Part shown: positions 27,221-35,402 of the stretch, in pieces
Layout: every line of letters begins with the position of its first letter
How positions within the stretch are numbered: the first letter of the stretch is position 1
Assembly (NCBI RefSeq): GCF_000175615.1
Contig: NZ_ACVO01000017.1
Location: forward strand, 201,134-265,133
Length of the DNA stretch: 64,000 bases
Direction: 5' to 3'
DNA from: Rothia mucilaginosa ATCC 25296
GTDB lineage: Bacteria > Actinomycetota > Actinomycetes > Actinomycetales > Micrococcaceae
Translations under genes and position numbers: made by a program
Notes under the pieces: model-generated
Told to the model about the DNA's origin: nothing
What the model saw: the letters and a program-made list of their open reading frames with translations, nothing else
Databases searched by the model: none

Positions 27221-27885
27221 GCCAGCGTATTCCCCTGAACCAGAACCGCCGCGTCACCGGCACCACCGAAATCCTGGAACTCTGCAAAGACATGCTGCGC
27301 CTGGAGCACGGCATCGGCAACGACTTTGACATGGACACCGCCGAATTCACCGAATTCCGTGAGCAGTTCCTCGCGGACTTCGCGCAGATCCCGCTGATTA
27401 TCGGCATTGACGGCCGCAGCGGCACCGGCAAAACCAGCCTCGCCACGCAGCTTGAGCAGGAGCTCACCGCCGCCGGCCACAGCGTGCACGTGCTGCACCT
27501 GGACGACTTCTACCCCGGCTGGGACGGCCTTTTCGACGGCGTGGAGGCGTGGGACGCGCTATCCGTGCAGCTGACCGAAGGTATTGCCGGAACCTACACC
27601 CCGTGGGATTGGGAGGCGGGCGCCCCCGGTGAGGTGCGCACCGTCGACCCGGCAGCTACGCAGGTCATCATCTGTGAGGGTGTCGGCGCGATTGCGGGCG
27701 CCTGCGAGGTGCGTATCCTCGCCACCGCCCCGGACGAGGTGCGTTACGAACGCGCCATGGCTCGTGACGGTGACACGTTCCGCCCGCACTGGGAACGCTG
27801 GGCGGCGCAGGAGGAGGCACTGCTCGCCGAAATCCCGGAGGACTACGCGACCGTCGACTTCATCTACGACAGCGCGGCGCAGTAG
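27217..27885 (+). CDS. P-loop kinase, uridine-kinase-like
   Basis: A 222-residue NTPase/kinase. IGIDGRSGTGKTSLA places the Walker A motif at residues 66-73 after an unusual 60-residue N-terminal extension, and HLDDFYPGWDGL at 95-106 corresponds to the DDFY motif of uridine/phosphoribulokinase-type enzymes. VIICEGVGAI probably holds the Walker B-like strand and YERAMARDGDTFRPHWERW the lid. The substrate may be a nucleoside or other small alcohol; not determinable. GTG start inside the stop region of the phosphatase gene suggests a functional pair. Confidence 0.75.
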   Translation: MSQRIPLNQNRRVTGTTEILELCKDMLRLEHGIGNDFDMDTAEFTEFREQFLADFAQIPLIIGIDGRSGTGKTSLATQLEQELTAAGHSVHVLHLDDFYPGWDGLFDGVEAWDALSVQLTEGIAGTYTPWDWEAGAPGEVRTVDPAATQVIICEGVGAIAGACEVRILATAPDEVRYERAMARDGDTFRPHWERWAAQEEALLAEIPEDYATVDFIYDSAAQ

Positions 27886-27907
27886 CAGCCGCCTACAAGA
27901 CAGTAGA

Positions 27908-27940
27908 GCCCAATGCTTCGTGTATCTCGAAGCATTGGGC
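27908..27940. terminator. Hairpin between convergent genes
   Basis: A 12-bp perfect stem, GCCCAATGCTTC with GAAGCATTGGGC, loop of 9 nt, between the kinase gene and the convergent small membrane protein. No long T-run. Confidence 0.55.
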
Positions 27941-27979
27941 CCTACGGCTATTCAGAGGCAGTTTTACTGAGGCGCTGTT

Positions 27980-28183
27980 TTATTGAGGCATGGGAGCCGG
28001 GCTAGCGGATTCCATGCGGTCTTTATCCCAGTAGGTTGAGGTATTGCTCGGCGCGTGCGTGGAGGCAGTGCCGTCTTTTTCGTTACCCGGGTTGTTGTTA
28101 GAAAGCACGGCAAAGACTACGAGCAAGACGCAAGCTATGAGTAGCAGGATGCATAGCAAATATTTGTAATAGTGGTTGCGCAT
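27980..28183 (-). CDS. Small single-pass membrane protein
   Basis: A 67-residue protein: a short basic N-terminus (MRNHYYKY), one hydrophobic helix (about residues 9-29, rich in Leu/Ile/Val) and a hydrophilic Asn/Ser/Thr/Pro-rich tail that would face outside. The start at 28183 is chosen for its GGAGGG site 8 nt upstream; an ATG further upstream at 28258 lacks one. No family recognised. Confidence 0.6.
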   Translation of the reverse strand: MRNHYYKYLLCILLLIACVLLVVFAVLSNNNPGNEKDGTASTHAPSNTSTYWDKDRMESASPAPMPQ

Positions 28184-28673
28184 CTGAGGGGCCCTCCGGT
28201 CGTATCGCGTGGTATGACCAACGTAAGTTATGCGGTCGCCCCGAGCAATGCTTCCCAAGAATATTTCTCAAATATTTCTTCAGCACCGGGGGCTGAGCGG
28301 CAGACTAAGCCAAGCCGCTCAAGAGGCGGTGTTATCCGTAAGCGACATCAGGGTGTCCGAAGCGAAGCGAGGACGGGTGCCCCTGTAGGAGCGTGGATAA
28401 CACCGTCCCTTTGCTGTACCTGCGCAGGTGAGCGCCGCCTTCCAAGCCAGCCAGAAGGCTGAGCACGAAGGAACCAAGCGGAGCCCTCCCAACCCAGCTC
28501 AAAAAAATATCAAACATTTAACTTACGAAGCCACGCCCAATTCTGCTACCGTGAACAAGTTGTGCTTCCAGCCTGCGCAAGCTCACCCCCGGATCCGGTA
28601 CCGCCGCATCCACGTCTTGTAGAGCCGCAGGCGCCGTTGCACGCGCATCACACAGAAAGAAAAACTAAGACTA
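28184..28673. other. Intergenic region with dispersed repeat copy 1
   Basis: About 490 bp. It contains the repeat at 28327-28405 and the leader of the Bcr/CflA gene. No protein-coding evidence. Confidence 0.55.
28327..28405 (+). repeat. Dispersed variable-arm repeat, copy 1
   Basis: Conserved core (GCGACATCAGGGTG... CCTGTAGGAGCG) between copy-specific 11-nt arms CGGTGTTATCC and GGATAACACCG, which are perfectly complementary to each other. Confidence 0.85.
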
Positions 28674-29942
28674 ATGTCTTCGAAGTCGGTTAAGACCTCC
28701 TTCGGGCTATCGCCCCTTTTCATTGTTGTTCTGGCGCTGTTGACCGCTATCGCGCCGCTCGCTACGGATATGTACCTGGCGGCGCTGCCCGCAGTCGCTG
28801 AGAATCTGAACACCACCAGCACGAACGCCTCCCTGACGTTGAGTGCGTTCATGGTGGGTATGGCGCTCGGCCAGCTGGTCGTGGGCCCCCTGTCGGATAA
28901 GACGGGCCGCCGCAAGCCGCTGCTGATCGGTGCGGTCATCTGCTTTATTGCGACGGTGGCGTGTGGTTTCGCGCCAAATATTGAGCTGCTGATTTTTGCG
29001 CGTTTCATGATGGGCTTCACCGGTTCGATTGGTGCGGTGCTGGCGCGTTCTATCGTGGCTGATACGACTAAGGGCCTGGCGACCGCTAAGCTCATGGGCG
29101 TCATGATGATGATTAACGGCTTCGCGCCGGTGCTTGCGCCGCTGTTTGGTGGCTGGGTGCTGTCGTGGGGTAGCTGGCGCGATATTTTCCATGTGCTGGG
29201 CGTGGTTACCGCGATTATGATGCTCGGCGTGATCTTCGTGATTAAGGAGACCCTGCCGGTGGAGGAACGCTACCAGGGCACTGCCCTGAGCGTGTACTCG
29301 GAGCTGCCGAAGGTCTTCAAGATTCGCCGCTACCTGGGTTTCATGCTGACGATGTGCTTCGCGTTTGGTGCGCTGTTCTCGTACATTTCCGGTTCGACGT
29401 TTGTGTTGCAGAAGATTCTGGGCTTGTCCGAGACTGAGTTCACGATCGTGTTCGGTGTGAACTCGATTGGCATTGTGCTGTTCAGTGCGATTGCGACGAA
29501 GCTGGTGGGTCGTGTGGCGCAGCGCCGCATCGTGAATGTCGGCGTGATTAGCATGCTGGTGGTGTCTTCGCTGCTGTTGGTTAGCTTCCTTGTCGGTATT
29601 TCGCTGGTACCGACGCTGATTCTGCTGTTCCTGCTGACCAGCTCGTGCGGCCTGATTTTTGGTAATGCTTCGGCGTTGGCGTTGAACGAGGCGCGTCACA
29701 TGGCGGGTAGTGCTTCGGCGGTGATGGGTACGATTCAGGCTCTGCTGGGTGCGTTGGCGGCCCCGCTGGTGTCGTTTGCTGGTGAGCATGAGTACCTGCC
29801 GATGGGCTTCTCCATTCTGGGTTTCGCGGTTCTGACGGCGCTGGTGCTGTGGACTACGCCGCGTAAGGATTCGGACTACTCGGCTGACGGTGAGAGCCAC
29901 GGCGCTGGTGAAGGTCAGGGTGCTCCGGCGGCGGGCCACTAG
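28674..29942 (+). CDS. Bcr/CflA-type multidrug efflux MFS transporter
   Basis: A 422-residue inner-membrane protein with 12 predicted helices. LATDMYLAALPAVAENL after helix 1 is the characteristic D-x-Y-LPA motif of the DHA1 Bcr/CflA subfamily, and GPLSDKTGRRKPLL is the MFS loop 2-3 motif. These are proton antiporters for drugs such as bicyclomycin, chloramphenicol or sulfonamides, and some export cysteine. The hydrophilic tail (about 25 residues, Gly/Glu/Ser-rich) is unusual but short. The ribosome site (GAAAGAAAA) is weak. Single gene closed by a terminator. Confidence 0.88.
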   Translation: MSSKSVKTSFGLSPLFIVVLALLTAIAPLATDMYLAALPAVAENLNTTSTNASLTLSAFMVGMALGQLVVGPLSDKTGRRKPLLIGAVICFIATVACGFAPNIELLIFARFMMGFTGSIGAVLARSIVADTTKGLATAKLMGVMMMINGFAPVLAPLFGGWVLSWGSWRDIFHVLGVVTAIMMLGVIFVIKETLPVEERYQGTALSVYSELPKVFKIRRYLGFMLTMCFAFGALFSYISGSTFVLQKILGLSETEFTIVFGVNSIGIVLFSAIATKLVGRVAQRRIVNVGVISMLVVSSLLLVSFLVGISLVPTLILLFLLTSSCGLIFGNASALALNEARHMAGSASAVMGTIQALLGALAAPLVSFAGEHEYLPMGFSILGFAVLTALVLWTTPRKDSDYSADGESHGAGEGQGAPAAGH

Positions 29943-29966
29943 CCTGTTGTTGTTTTTTGTGTAGCT

Positions 29967-30013
29967 AAAGCCCCGGCTGGGCAACCCGCTAAGGGTTGCG
30001 CGTCCGGGGCTTT
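29967..30013 (+). terminator. Terminator of the MFS gene
   Basis: AAAGCCCCGG pairs with CCGGGGCTTT, with an inner GCAACCC/GGGTTGC stem. Confidence 0.85.
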
Positions 30014-30037
30014 GCTGTATTTGCTGTAGCAGTTAGG

Positions 30038-30132
30038 GAGGCGCTTGTACTCTTCCTTCGCTCCTACAGGGGCACCCGCCCTCGCTTCGCTTCGGGCACC
30101 CTGATGTCGCTTCAGGAAGGTACACGCACCTC
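30038..30132 (-). repeat. Dispersed variable-arm repeat, copy 2
   Basis: Core in reverse orientation (TTCGCTCCTACAGG ... CCCTGATGTCGC). Arms about 20 nt, GAGG-GC-TTGTAC-TTCCT type, complementary with two mismatches and one bulge. Confidence 0.8.
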
Positions 30133-30155
30133 CTGCCCTTGACCATAGACAGCAC

Positions 30156-30197
30156 AAAGGGACGGTATTATCCTCGCTCGGATAATACCGTCCCTTT
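30156..30197. terminator. 18-bp perfect hairpin with TCGCTC loop
   Basis: Arms AAAGGGACGGTATTATCC (30156-30173) and its complement (30180-30197), loop TCGCTC, T-run on the plus strand. Terminates the class IV aminotransferase gene and looks like a minimal form of the dispersed repeat family. Confidence 0.8.
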
Positions 30198-30207
30198 TTG
30201 TACGCGT

Positions 30208-31110
30208 TTAGCTCTGCTGCGCCAAGTAGTTCAACAGGGTCGCGGTCAGCTCCGGGTCATGCGCCAGCGCCGTACCGTTCAGGTGAGTCACCGGCGCAAT
30301 CAGACGCACCGACGACGCCAACCACACGCCGTCCGACTCAAACAAATCCTGCGGGTAGAGCGGGCCGAAGCCCAGCTCCCAACCGGCCTGGCGTGCCGCC
30401 TCGAACACCGCGCCCTGCGTGGTGCCGGGAAGGATGCCGTGGCTCGGCTCGGGCGTGTACAGCACCTTCTTGCCGTCCTCAATCTTGGCGACCAGCACCG
30501 AGGAGGTGGCGCCCTCAAGCACGCGACGCTCATCGGTGATGAAGATAGCGTCGTCCGCGCCGCGCTCCTGCACGTACCGCAGAACCGCCATGTTCACCGC
30601 GTAGGAGAGGGTCTTCGCGCCCGCCAGAAGCCACGGGTAGGCGCTGTTGTCCATCGGCTCGTGGCCGCGCGGCAGCAGCATCGCCTTCACACCCTCGGTA
30701 CGGCGCTTCACGATGGAGGCAGGCACCGGCGACGCCATAATCAGCGTGTACGGGCCCGGCTGCATGGAGGTCACCGCCTGGGTGGGGCCGCGCGAAATAA
30801 TGATCTTCACGATGTGCTCTTCGCCCAGCGCAGTCTCGGCACCGGCGGTCGCCTCACGCATGAGGCGCTCCACCGCCGAACGCAGAATCTCGGGTTCCGG
30901 GTCGGGCAGATCCAGCATGCGCGCTGAGGATTCGAGGCGGGACAGGTGCATGCCGAGCTTACGCACGCGGCGGTTGACGGACAGCATAGTCTCGAAGACG
31001 CCGTCGCCGCGGGTGAAGCCCTGATCATCAACGCTGATGAGGGGCACGGACGGGTCAACGAAGATGCCCTGCGGGTTCTGCTCGTTCAGAAGAATTACGG
31101 TACTAGACAT
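30208..31110 (-). CDS. PLP-dependent class IV aminotransferase (aminodeoxychorismate lyase-like)
   Basis: A 300-residue cytosolic fold-type IV PLP enzyme. DQGFTRGDGVFETM near residue 30 and the Lys in GAKTLSYAVNMAVLRYVQERGADDAIFI near residue 165 (PLP lysine) and VLEGATSSVLVAKIEDG are family blocks. Members include branched-chain aminotransferase, D-amino-acid aminotransferase and 4-amino-4-deoxychorismate lyase (PabC); the length and the RGDGVFET block favour the last. The ATG at 31110 has no clear ribosome site, so the transcript may be leaderless. No pabA/pabB genes are nearby. Confidence 0.8.
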   Translation of the reverse strand: MSSTVILLNEQNPQGIFVDPSVPLISVDDQGFTRGDGVFETMLSVNRRVRKLGMHLSRLESSARMLDLPDPEPEILRSAVERLMREATAGAETALGEEHIVKIIISRGPTQAVTSMQPGPYTLIMASPVPASIVKRRTEGVKAMLLPRGHEPMDNSAYPWLLAGAKTLSYAVNMAVLRYVQERGADDAIFITDERRVLEGATSSVLVAKIEDGKKVLYTPEPSHGILPGTTQGAVFEAARQAGWELGFGPLYPQDLFESDGVWLASSVRLIAPVTHLNGTALAHDPELTATLLNYLAQQS

Positions 31111-31147
31111 AGTCTTATTGTACGGTCGCTGCCGGACCATAGGCAGG

Positions 31148-31240
31148 AGGTGTGTGTACCTTCCTGAAGCGACATCAGGGTGCCCGAGCTCTGCGAGGGC
31201 GGGTGCCCCTGTAGGAGCGAAGGAAGTGTACGGGCATCTC
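31148..31240 (+). repeat. Dispersed variable-arm repeat, copy 3
   Basis: Core GCGACATCAGGGTGCCC to GTAGGAGCGA. Inner arms GTACCTTCCT and AGGAAGTGTAC pair with one bulge; outer GAG-TG parts also pair. Confidence 0.8.
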
Positions 31241-31306
31241 CCTACTCACGTCCCAAGTGAGGCTAGGCGCGGAGGAAATATGCGGCTCCCGCGACGTATC
31301 CCAGCG

Positions 31307-31399
31307 CGGGAAGACGGTATCGTCCGTAGTGACATCAGGGTGCCCGAAGCGAAGCGAGGGCGGGTTCCCTGTAGGAACGAGGGCGAATACCGCCTCCCC
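31307..31399 (+). repeat. Dispersed variable-arm repeat, copy 4
   Basis: Core variant GTGACATCAGGGTGCCC to GTAGGAACGA. Arms around CGGTATCG and CGAATACCG, different from those of copy 3. Confidence 0.75.
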
Positions 31400-31452
31400 A
31401 GCGGAGCCACGAAAGCGGAACCAGAAACGGAACAAACTACAGCAAGAGCAAA

Positions 31453-32250
31453 CTAGCCCCAGAGGAACTGGATCGTACCCGCCGCAATAGATGCACCGTA
31501 CGCAACAGCGATAATGACGGCGGCGGCAATGCTCACGTGCACATCACGCGGCGAATAGGACGGCACACGAGCCCAGGTGCGTTCGCCTGCGCCGAAGCCG
31601 CGCGCCTCCATGGTGATGGCGAGGCGGGAGCCTCGGCGGATAGCCTGCACGAGCAGGGCGAAGCTTTGCCCGCCAAAGGTTTGTGCACGCCCAATGAGGG
31701 ATTGGCCTGCACCGAGTCCGCGGGCGCGTCGTGCCTGGCCGAGGGCGTTCCATTCGGCGAAGAGAATGCCGACGAGGCGCAGGGCGGCGACGGTGGCGAG
31801 CACGAATCGGGAGGGCAGTTTGAAGGTTTGTGCGAGGGAGTCACCGAGGTCGGTCGGGTCGGTGGTGAGTACGAATGCGAGGGTGGGTAGGACCATGGCG
31901 AGGGAGCGGATCATCATGGCTGCGCCGACGGCGGCGGAGTCGGTGGTGATGCTGTTGAAGCCGAGGTCGAGGATGGTGGTGCCGCTTTTGGCGCTGAGCA
32001 TGGCGACGGACCAACCGGTGGTGATGACGGCGATGAGGATGGGCCAGAAGCGGGCGAGGACGTTGACGGGTCGGAATCCGACGAGGATGAATCCGAGCAG
32101 TTCGAGGGCGAAGAGGATTCCGGAGGTGAGGGGGTCGCGCACGATGAGTGCGGCGATGATGAGGGCGAAGGAGAGGATGAGTTTTACGCCGGCGTTGAGG
32201 TTGCTGAAGTAGCTGGTTCGGTCGATGGTGCCGAAGAAGTCGGTGTTCAT
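31453..32250 (-). CDS. ykoC: ECF transporter T component (EcfT/YkoC)
   Basis: A 265-residue integral membrane protein that couples the ATPases to the substrate-binding S component. About five or six hydrophobic segments are present, and the two coupling-helix motifs are clear: ARRARGLGAG near residue 170 and MEARGFGAG near residue 205. Its start overlaps the stop of the ATPase gene (ATGA), and the order S component, double ATPase, T component equals ykoE-ykoD-ykoC of thiamine-related ECF systems. Confidence 0.9.
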   Translation of the reverse strand: MNTDFFGTIDRTSYFSNLNAGVKLILSFALIIAALIVRDPLTSGILFALELLGFILVGFRPVNVLARFWPILIAVITTGWSVAMLSAKSGTTILDLGFNSITTDSAAVGAAMMIRSLAMVLPTLAFVLTTDPTDLGDSLAQTFKLPSRFVLATVAALRLVGILFAEWNALGQARRARGLGAGQSLIGRAQTFGGQSFALLVQAIRRGSRLAITMEARGFGAGERTWARVPSYSPRDVHVSIAAAVIIAVAYGASIAAGTIQFLWG

Positions 32251-33887
32251 GCGTTCTCCTTTCCGGGGGTTGCGGTGGCTTCGAGGGTGATGTGGTTGCC
32301 GCCGAGTGCGGCGGTGTAGTCTTCGTCGTGGGTGATGGAGATGATGGCGGTACCGCCTGCGAGTAGTTCGCGGATGAGGTCGACGAGTTCTGCCCAGGTT
32401 CGTGCGTCTTGGCCGAAGGTGGGTTCGTCGAGGATGAGGATTTTGGGTGCGGTGGCGAGTGCGGAGGCTACGGAGAGTCGTCGTTTTTCGCCGCCGGAGA
32501 GGGTGAAGGGGTTGGCGTCGAGTAGGTGGGTGAGGCGTAGGCGGGTTGCGAGTTCGTTGGTGCGGGCGGTGAGGTCGTCTTCGTTGAGGGGGTTGCGGGT
32601 GAGTGCGGCGAGTCGGCGGGGGCCGAGTTCGAGTTCTTCGCGTACGGTTCCGCGGATGAATTGGTATTCGGGTTCTTGGAAGACGTAGCCGATGCGGCTG
32701 AGCATTTGGGCGGGAGTCCAGGTGGGCACGTCCCAGTGGGCGCGCTCGCCGCCGTGGTTGCTGCCGCGCTCGCCGCCGTGGTTGCCGCCGTGGTTACCGT
32801 CGTAATTACGCAGTGCGTCGGTGGCGGTGAGGGTGCCGTTGGGTGCGGTGAGGAGCCCTGCGAGGGTGAGGGCTAAGGTTGATTTGCCGGCGCCGTTGGG
32901 GCCGAGCACGCTTAGGTGTTCGCCGGCGTGCAGGGTGAGGTTGATGCCGCTGCGCAGGACGGGCAGGTCGGTGGGTGCGGGTGCGGGGGTGTCGCCGAGG
33001 CGTTTGATGGTGCGTCGGCGCGCGCGTCGTTGTTTGGGGGTGGGTTGCGCGCGGGTGATGCTGAGGTTTTCGGCGCGCAGTAGCGTCTCGCCGTGCTCGC
33101 TATCGCTGTCGCTCTGCGGCGCACGCGGCACGTAGTTGGGTACCCACACGCCCGCGTCGATGAGTTCTTGGCGGGCTTCGGTGAGTACGGTGTCGGGTAC
33201 GCCGTCGTGGGTGATGGTGCCACCTTCGCCGAGTACGATAATGCGGTCCATGTGCGGCGCCCAGATGCTCACGCGGTGTTCTACGACGAGCAGGGTCGCT
33301 CCGGTGGCTTGCGCGGCGGCAAGGATGCTGTCGCGTACTTCCTGCACGCCGGAGGGGTCGAGGTTGGCGGTGGGTTCGTCGAGGATCATGGCGCCGGGGT
33401 GCATCGAGAGGATGCCCGCCAGGCCGAGGCGCTGTTTCTGCCCTCCGGATAGCGCACTGCTGGGGTGGTCGAGGGCAAGGTGGTTGAGCCCTACTGCGGT
33501 GAGGGCTTCGGTGACGCGGCCCCAGATTTCTTCGCGGGGTACGCGCAGGTTTTCGGGGCCGAAGGCGACGTCGTTGCCGACGGTTGCCATGACGATCGAG
33601 GATTCGGGGTCCTGCTGCATCATGCCTGCGGTGCCGCGCGCTTCGGCGGGTGCTTGCCCGTTGATAGTGATGGTGCCGCCGGCGGATTCGCCGTCGTCAT
33701 CGTGGAGCACACCGGCGATGGCGTGCAGGAGCGTCGATTTGCCGGCGCCGGAGGTGCCCAGTAGCAGGACTTTTTCACCGGGGTTGATGGTGAGGTTGAG
33801 TCCGCTGATGACGGGTTCTGGGCGTCCGGGGTGGTGCCAGCTGAAGTTGTTGAGCTCGATGCGCGCCCCGCGCGGTGTTGCTTCCAT
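32247..33887 (-). CDS. ykoD: ECF transporter double ATPase (YkoD-type, two fused NBDs)
   Basis: A 546-residue fusion of two ABC ATPase domains. Domain 1 has LLGTSGAGKSTLL, LSGGQKQRLGLAG and MILDEPTANLDP; domain 2 has VLGPNGAGKSTLAL, LSGGEKRRLSVASAL and LILDEPTFGQDART. Both look catalytically complete. Domain 2 carries an inserted loop of NHGGER-type repeats (about residue 370), encoded by short tandem repeats, that is absent from typical members. Energises uptake through the T component. Middle gene of the riboswitch-controlled operon. Confidence 0.93.
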   Translation of the reverse strand: MEATPRGARIELNNFSWHHPGRPEPVISGLNLTINPGEKVLLLGTSGAGKSTLLHAIAGVLHDDDGESAGGTITINGQAPAEARGTAGMMQQDPESSIVMATVGNDVAFGPENLRVPREEIWGRVTEALTAVGLNHLALDHPSSALSGGQKQRLGLAGILSMHPGAMILDEPTANLDPSGVQEVRDSILAAAQATGATLLVVEHRVSIWAPHMDRIIVLGEGGTITHDGVPDTVLTEARQELIDAGVWVPNYVPRAPQSDSDSEHGETLLRAENLSITRAQPTPKQRRARRRTIKRLGDTPAPAPTDLPVLRSGINLTLHAGEHLSVLGPNGAGKSTLALTLAGLLTAPNGTLTATDALRNYDGNHGGNHGGERGSNHGGERAHWDVPTWTPAQMLSRIGYVFQEPEYQFIRGTVREELELGPRRLAALTRNPLNEDDLTARTNELATRLRLTHLLDANPFTLSGGEKRRLSVASALATAPKILILDEPTFGQDARTWAELVDLIRELLAGGTAIISITHDEDYTAALGGNHITLEATATPGKENA

Positions 33888-33950
33888 GATGCTTCCTTAG
33901 CCTTTTGTATGGCTGCTGTAGTGTGCCGAGTGGTGACTAGTTGCTGGTGG

Positions 33951-34583
33951 TTAGCGGCGGGTCTTGCCGGATGCCAGCGAGGAGAGCACACCGGTCTTGG
34001 CGAGGTTCTGCACGAGAATCCACGCCAGGAAGCCTGCGATAACTGCACCGGAGACGACGGCGCACGCTACGTAGATGATTGCCTTGACCGGTTCCATGTC
34101 GGGGTAGTAGATGAAGATTTCGTTAACGCCCATGAACAGGCCGCTGAGCGCACCGGAGAAGATGGCGACGGTTGCGTTCCAGCGGCGGTAGCGGAAGATC
34201 GCGAAGGCGATTTCAGCGCCGAGGCCCTGGAAGAGGCCCGCAATCAGGATTTCGCCGCTCCATGCGCCGCCGGTGAAGAGTACGGAAATGAATGCTGCGA
34301 CGATTTCGCCGAAGAGTGCCGCACCGGGCTTGCGGATGAGCAGGCCGCCGAGGGTGCCGCCGAGTAGCCACGCGCCGGCGACGATGGGGCGGAATTCGGG
34401 TGCTGCTACGAGTGCGGTTTTGGCGGCGGGGCCGACTGCGATGTCCCAGATCCAGAAGATGACGGCGCAGGCTACTGCGATAACTGCAGCGATGACGATT
34501 TCGTTGACTCGCCAGCGCAGGTTCGGCTTCTTCGCTTCTGCCTGGGTAGATGCCTGGGAGGCGGGGGTTGCGTTCTGTGACAT
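33951..34583 (-). CDS. ykoE: ECF transporter S component YkoE (thiamine/HMP uptake)
   Basis: A 210-residue membrane protein with about five helices, the substrate-specific part of an ECF importer. VNEIVIAAVIAVACAVIFW, GAWLLGGTLGGLLIRKPGAAL, and FTGGAWSGEILIAGLFQGLGAE match the YkoE family, which imports thiamine or its hydroxymethylpyrimidine precursor. A TPP riboswitch precedes it, strongly supporting the substrate class. The ATG at 34583 has GGAAGG 7 nt upstream, and that site can be sequestered in a CCTTCC/GGAAGG hairpin. Confidence 0.92.
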   Translation of the reverse strand: MSQNATPASQASTQAEAKKPNLRWRVNEIVIAAVIAVACAVIFWIWDIAVGPAAKTALVAAPEFRPIVAGAWLLGGTLGGLLIRKPGAALFGEIVAAFISVLFTGGAWSGEILIAGLFQGLGAEIAFAIFRYRRWNATVAIFSGALSGLFMGVNEIFIYYPDMEPVKAIIYVACAVVSGAVIAGFLAWILVQNLAKTGVLSSLASGKTRR

Positions 34584-34590
34584 TGATGGT

Positions 34591-34608
34591 CCTTCCGTCG
34601 TTGGAAGG
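34591..34608 (-). promoter_or_regulatory. Hairpin masking the ykoE ribosome site
   Basis: CCTTCC and GGAAGG, 6 nt apart in the mRNA; the GGAAGG arm is the ribosome site of ykoE. A second stem, GCCCTC/GAGGGC, lies between it and the riboswitch. Fits translational OFF switching by TPP. Confidence 0.6.
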
Positions 34609-34654
34609 GGAATGTCCTCGCCCTCTGATTGGACGAGGGCATTGAGAAGAAATT

Positions 34655-34749
34655 CGACTCCCTACGCCGGTACTAACCGGATCAGGTTCGAGGGTCTGCT
34701 TAGCACTCTCAGCGCCTCGGTGGCGCTCCCCTGTCGTGTGGGGTTCCTT
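34655..34749 (-). promoter_or_regulatory. TPP riboswitch (THI element)
   Basis: Minus-strand RNA contains the conserved CTGAGAG, GACCCTCGAACCTGATC and the closing GTAGGGAGTC parts, with the variable stem GCGCC-ACC-GAGGCGC between. Located 72 nt upstream of the ykoE start, so thiamine pyrophosphate represses the importer. Confidence 0.95.
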
Positions 34750-35008
34750 GTCCGTACCGTTGTGGTGCGGGTGGGAACCCAGGTTCGATTGTAGGCTTGT
34801 CTGGCTGTTCGTGCCAATTTGCCGCTTTTTGTTTCGTTCTTCTGCCCACATTACAGAATTGCACGGTGTACAATTTTGGGACGGAGAGGCTCCAAGGCGG
34901 CACGAACGCCTTAAACCCTATACGCTAGGGAGTGGCGCTCTTTTCTCACCCAACCCCGAAGGGGTTCACGGGCAGGACGCCGCATCGTATACAGCTAAGG
35001 AGATACAT
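34750..35008. other. Divergent promoter region between the riboswitch and the DUF4235 gene
   Basis: About 260 bp without genes; includes an AACCCC/GGGGTT hairpin near 34950-34970. Nothing else recognised. Confidence 0.4.
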
Positions 35009-35242
35009 ATGAACCCCGTCGCTAAGCTTGCTCTTGCGGGTATCAACATGGGCGCTGCTGCCCTGGTTGGTAAGGGCCTGGGCGCAGCCTGGACCAAGGC
35101 TACCGGTAACCAGCCTCCCGCCATTTCCCACGAGTCTGAAGATACCCTGCGTCAGGTCATCCTCTGGACCGTTCTGACCTCCGTCGTGGGTGCTGTGGTG
35201 AGCTTCGGTATTGCTCGCCTGCAGCGTCGTTTCTTCAACTAA
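35009..35242 (+). CDS. DUF4235-like small membrane protein
   Basis: A 77-residue protein. The ATG at 35009 has AAGGAG 8 nt upstream; the longer frame is not supported. A first hydrophobic stretch (ALAGINMGAAALVGKGLG) and a second helix (ILWTVLTSVVGAVVSFGIARL) are separated by WTKATGNQPP; this layout is that of DUF4235 proteins, common in actinobacteria and of unknown function. Confidence 0.75.
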   Translation: MNPVAKLALAGINMGAAALVGKGLGAAWTKATGNQPPAISHESEDTLRQVILWTVLTSVVGAVVSFGIARLQRRFFN

Positions 35243-35276
35243 GACTTTGCGCTTTCCGCGCGAAAGTTCATGAACT

Positions 35277-35311
35277 AGGCGGTACGTATCTTCGCTCGGT
35301 ACGTACCGCCT
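35277..35311 (+). terminator. 12-bp perfect hairpin with TTCGCTC in the loop
   Basis: AGGCGGTACGTA and TACGTACCGCCT with loop TCTTCGCTCGG. Ends the DUF4235 gene and shares its loop with other hairpins of the dispersed family. Confidence 0.75.
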
Positions 35312-35402
35312 GGTGTTCCATCTTCAGCACGCCCGCCCCACTTCAGCCGGTTTCACGCCGCCGCTACGCTGAAGCGCCACCTCGGCATCCGAAAGCACAA
35401 CT

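Larger units (their letters stand above)
31111..31452. other. Intergenic region with dispersed repeat copies 3 and 4
   Basis: About 340 bp almost filled by two copies of the dispersed repeat in the same orientation, listed separately. Otherwise only the promoter of the 31110 gene. Confidence 0.6.

Noticed and set aside
28707..29984. 425-codon minus-strand frame over the MFS gene
   Set aside because: Exact shadow of the Bcr/CflA coding sequence; Arg/His/Gln-rich translation typical of an antisense frame. The same holds for the long antisense frames over thiF, the ABC ATPases and the permeases.
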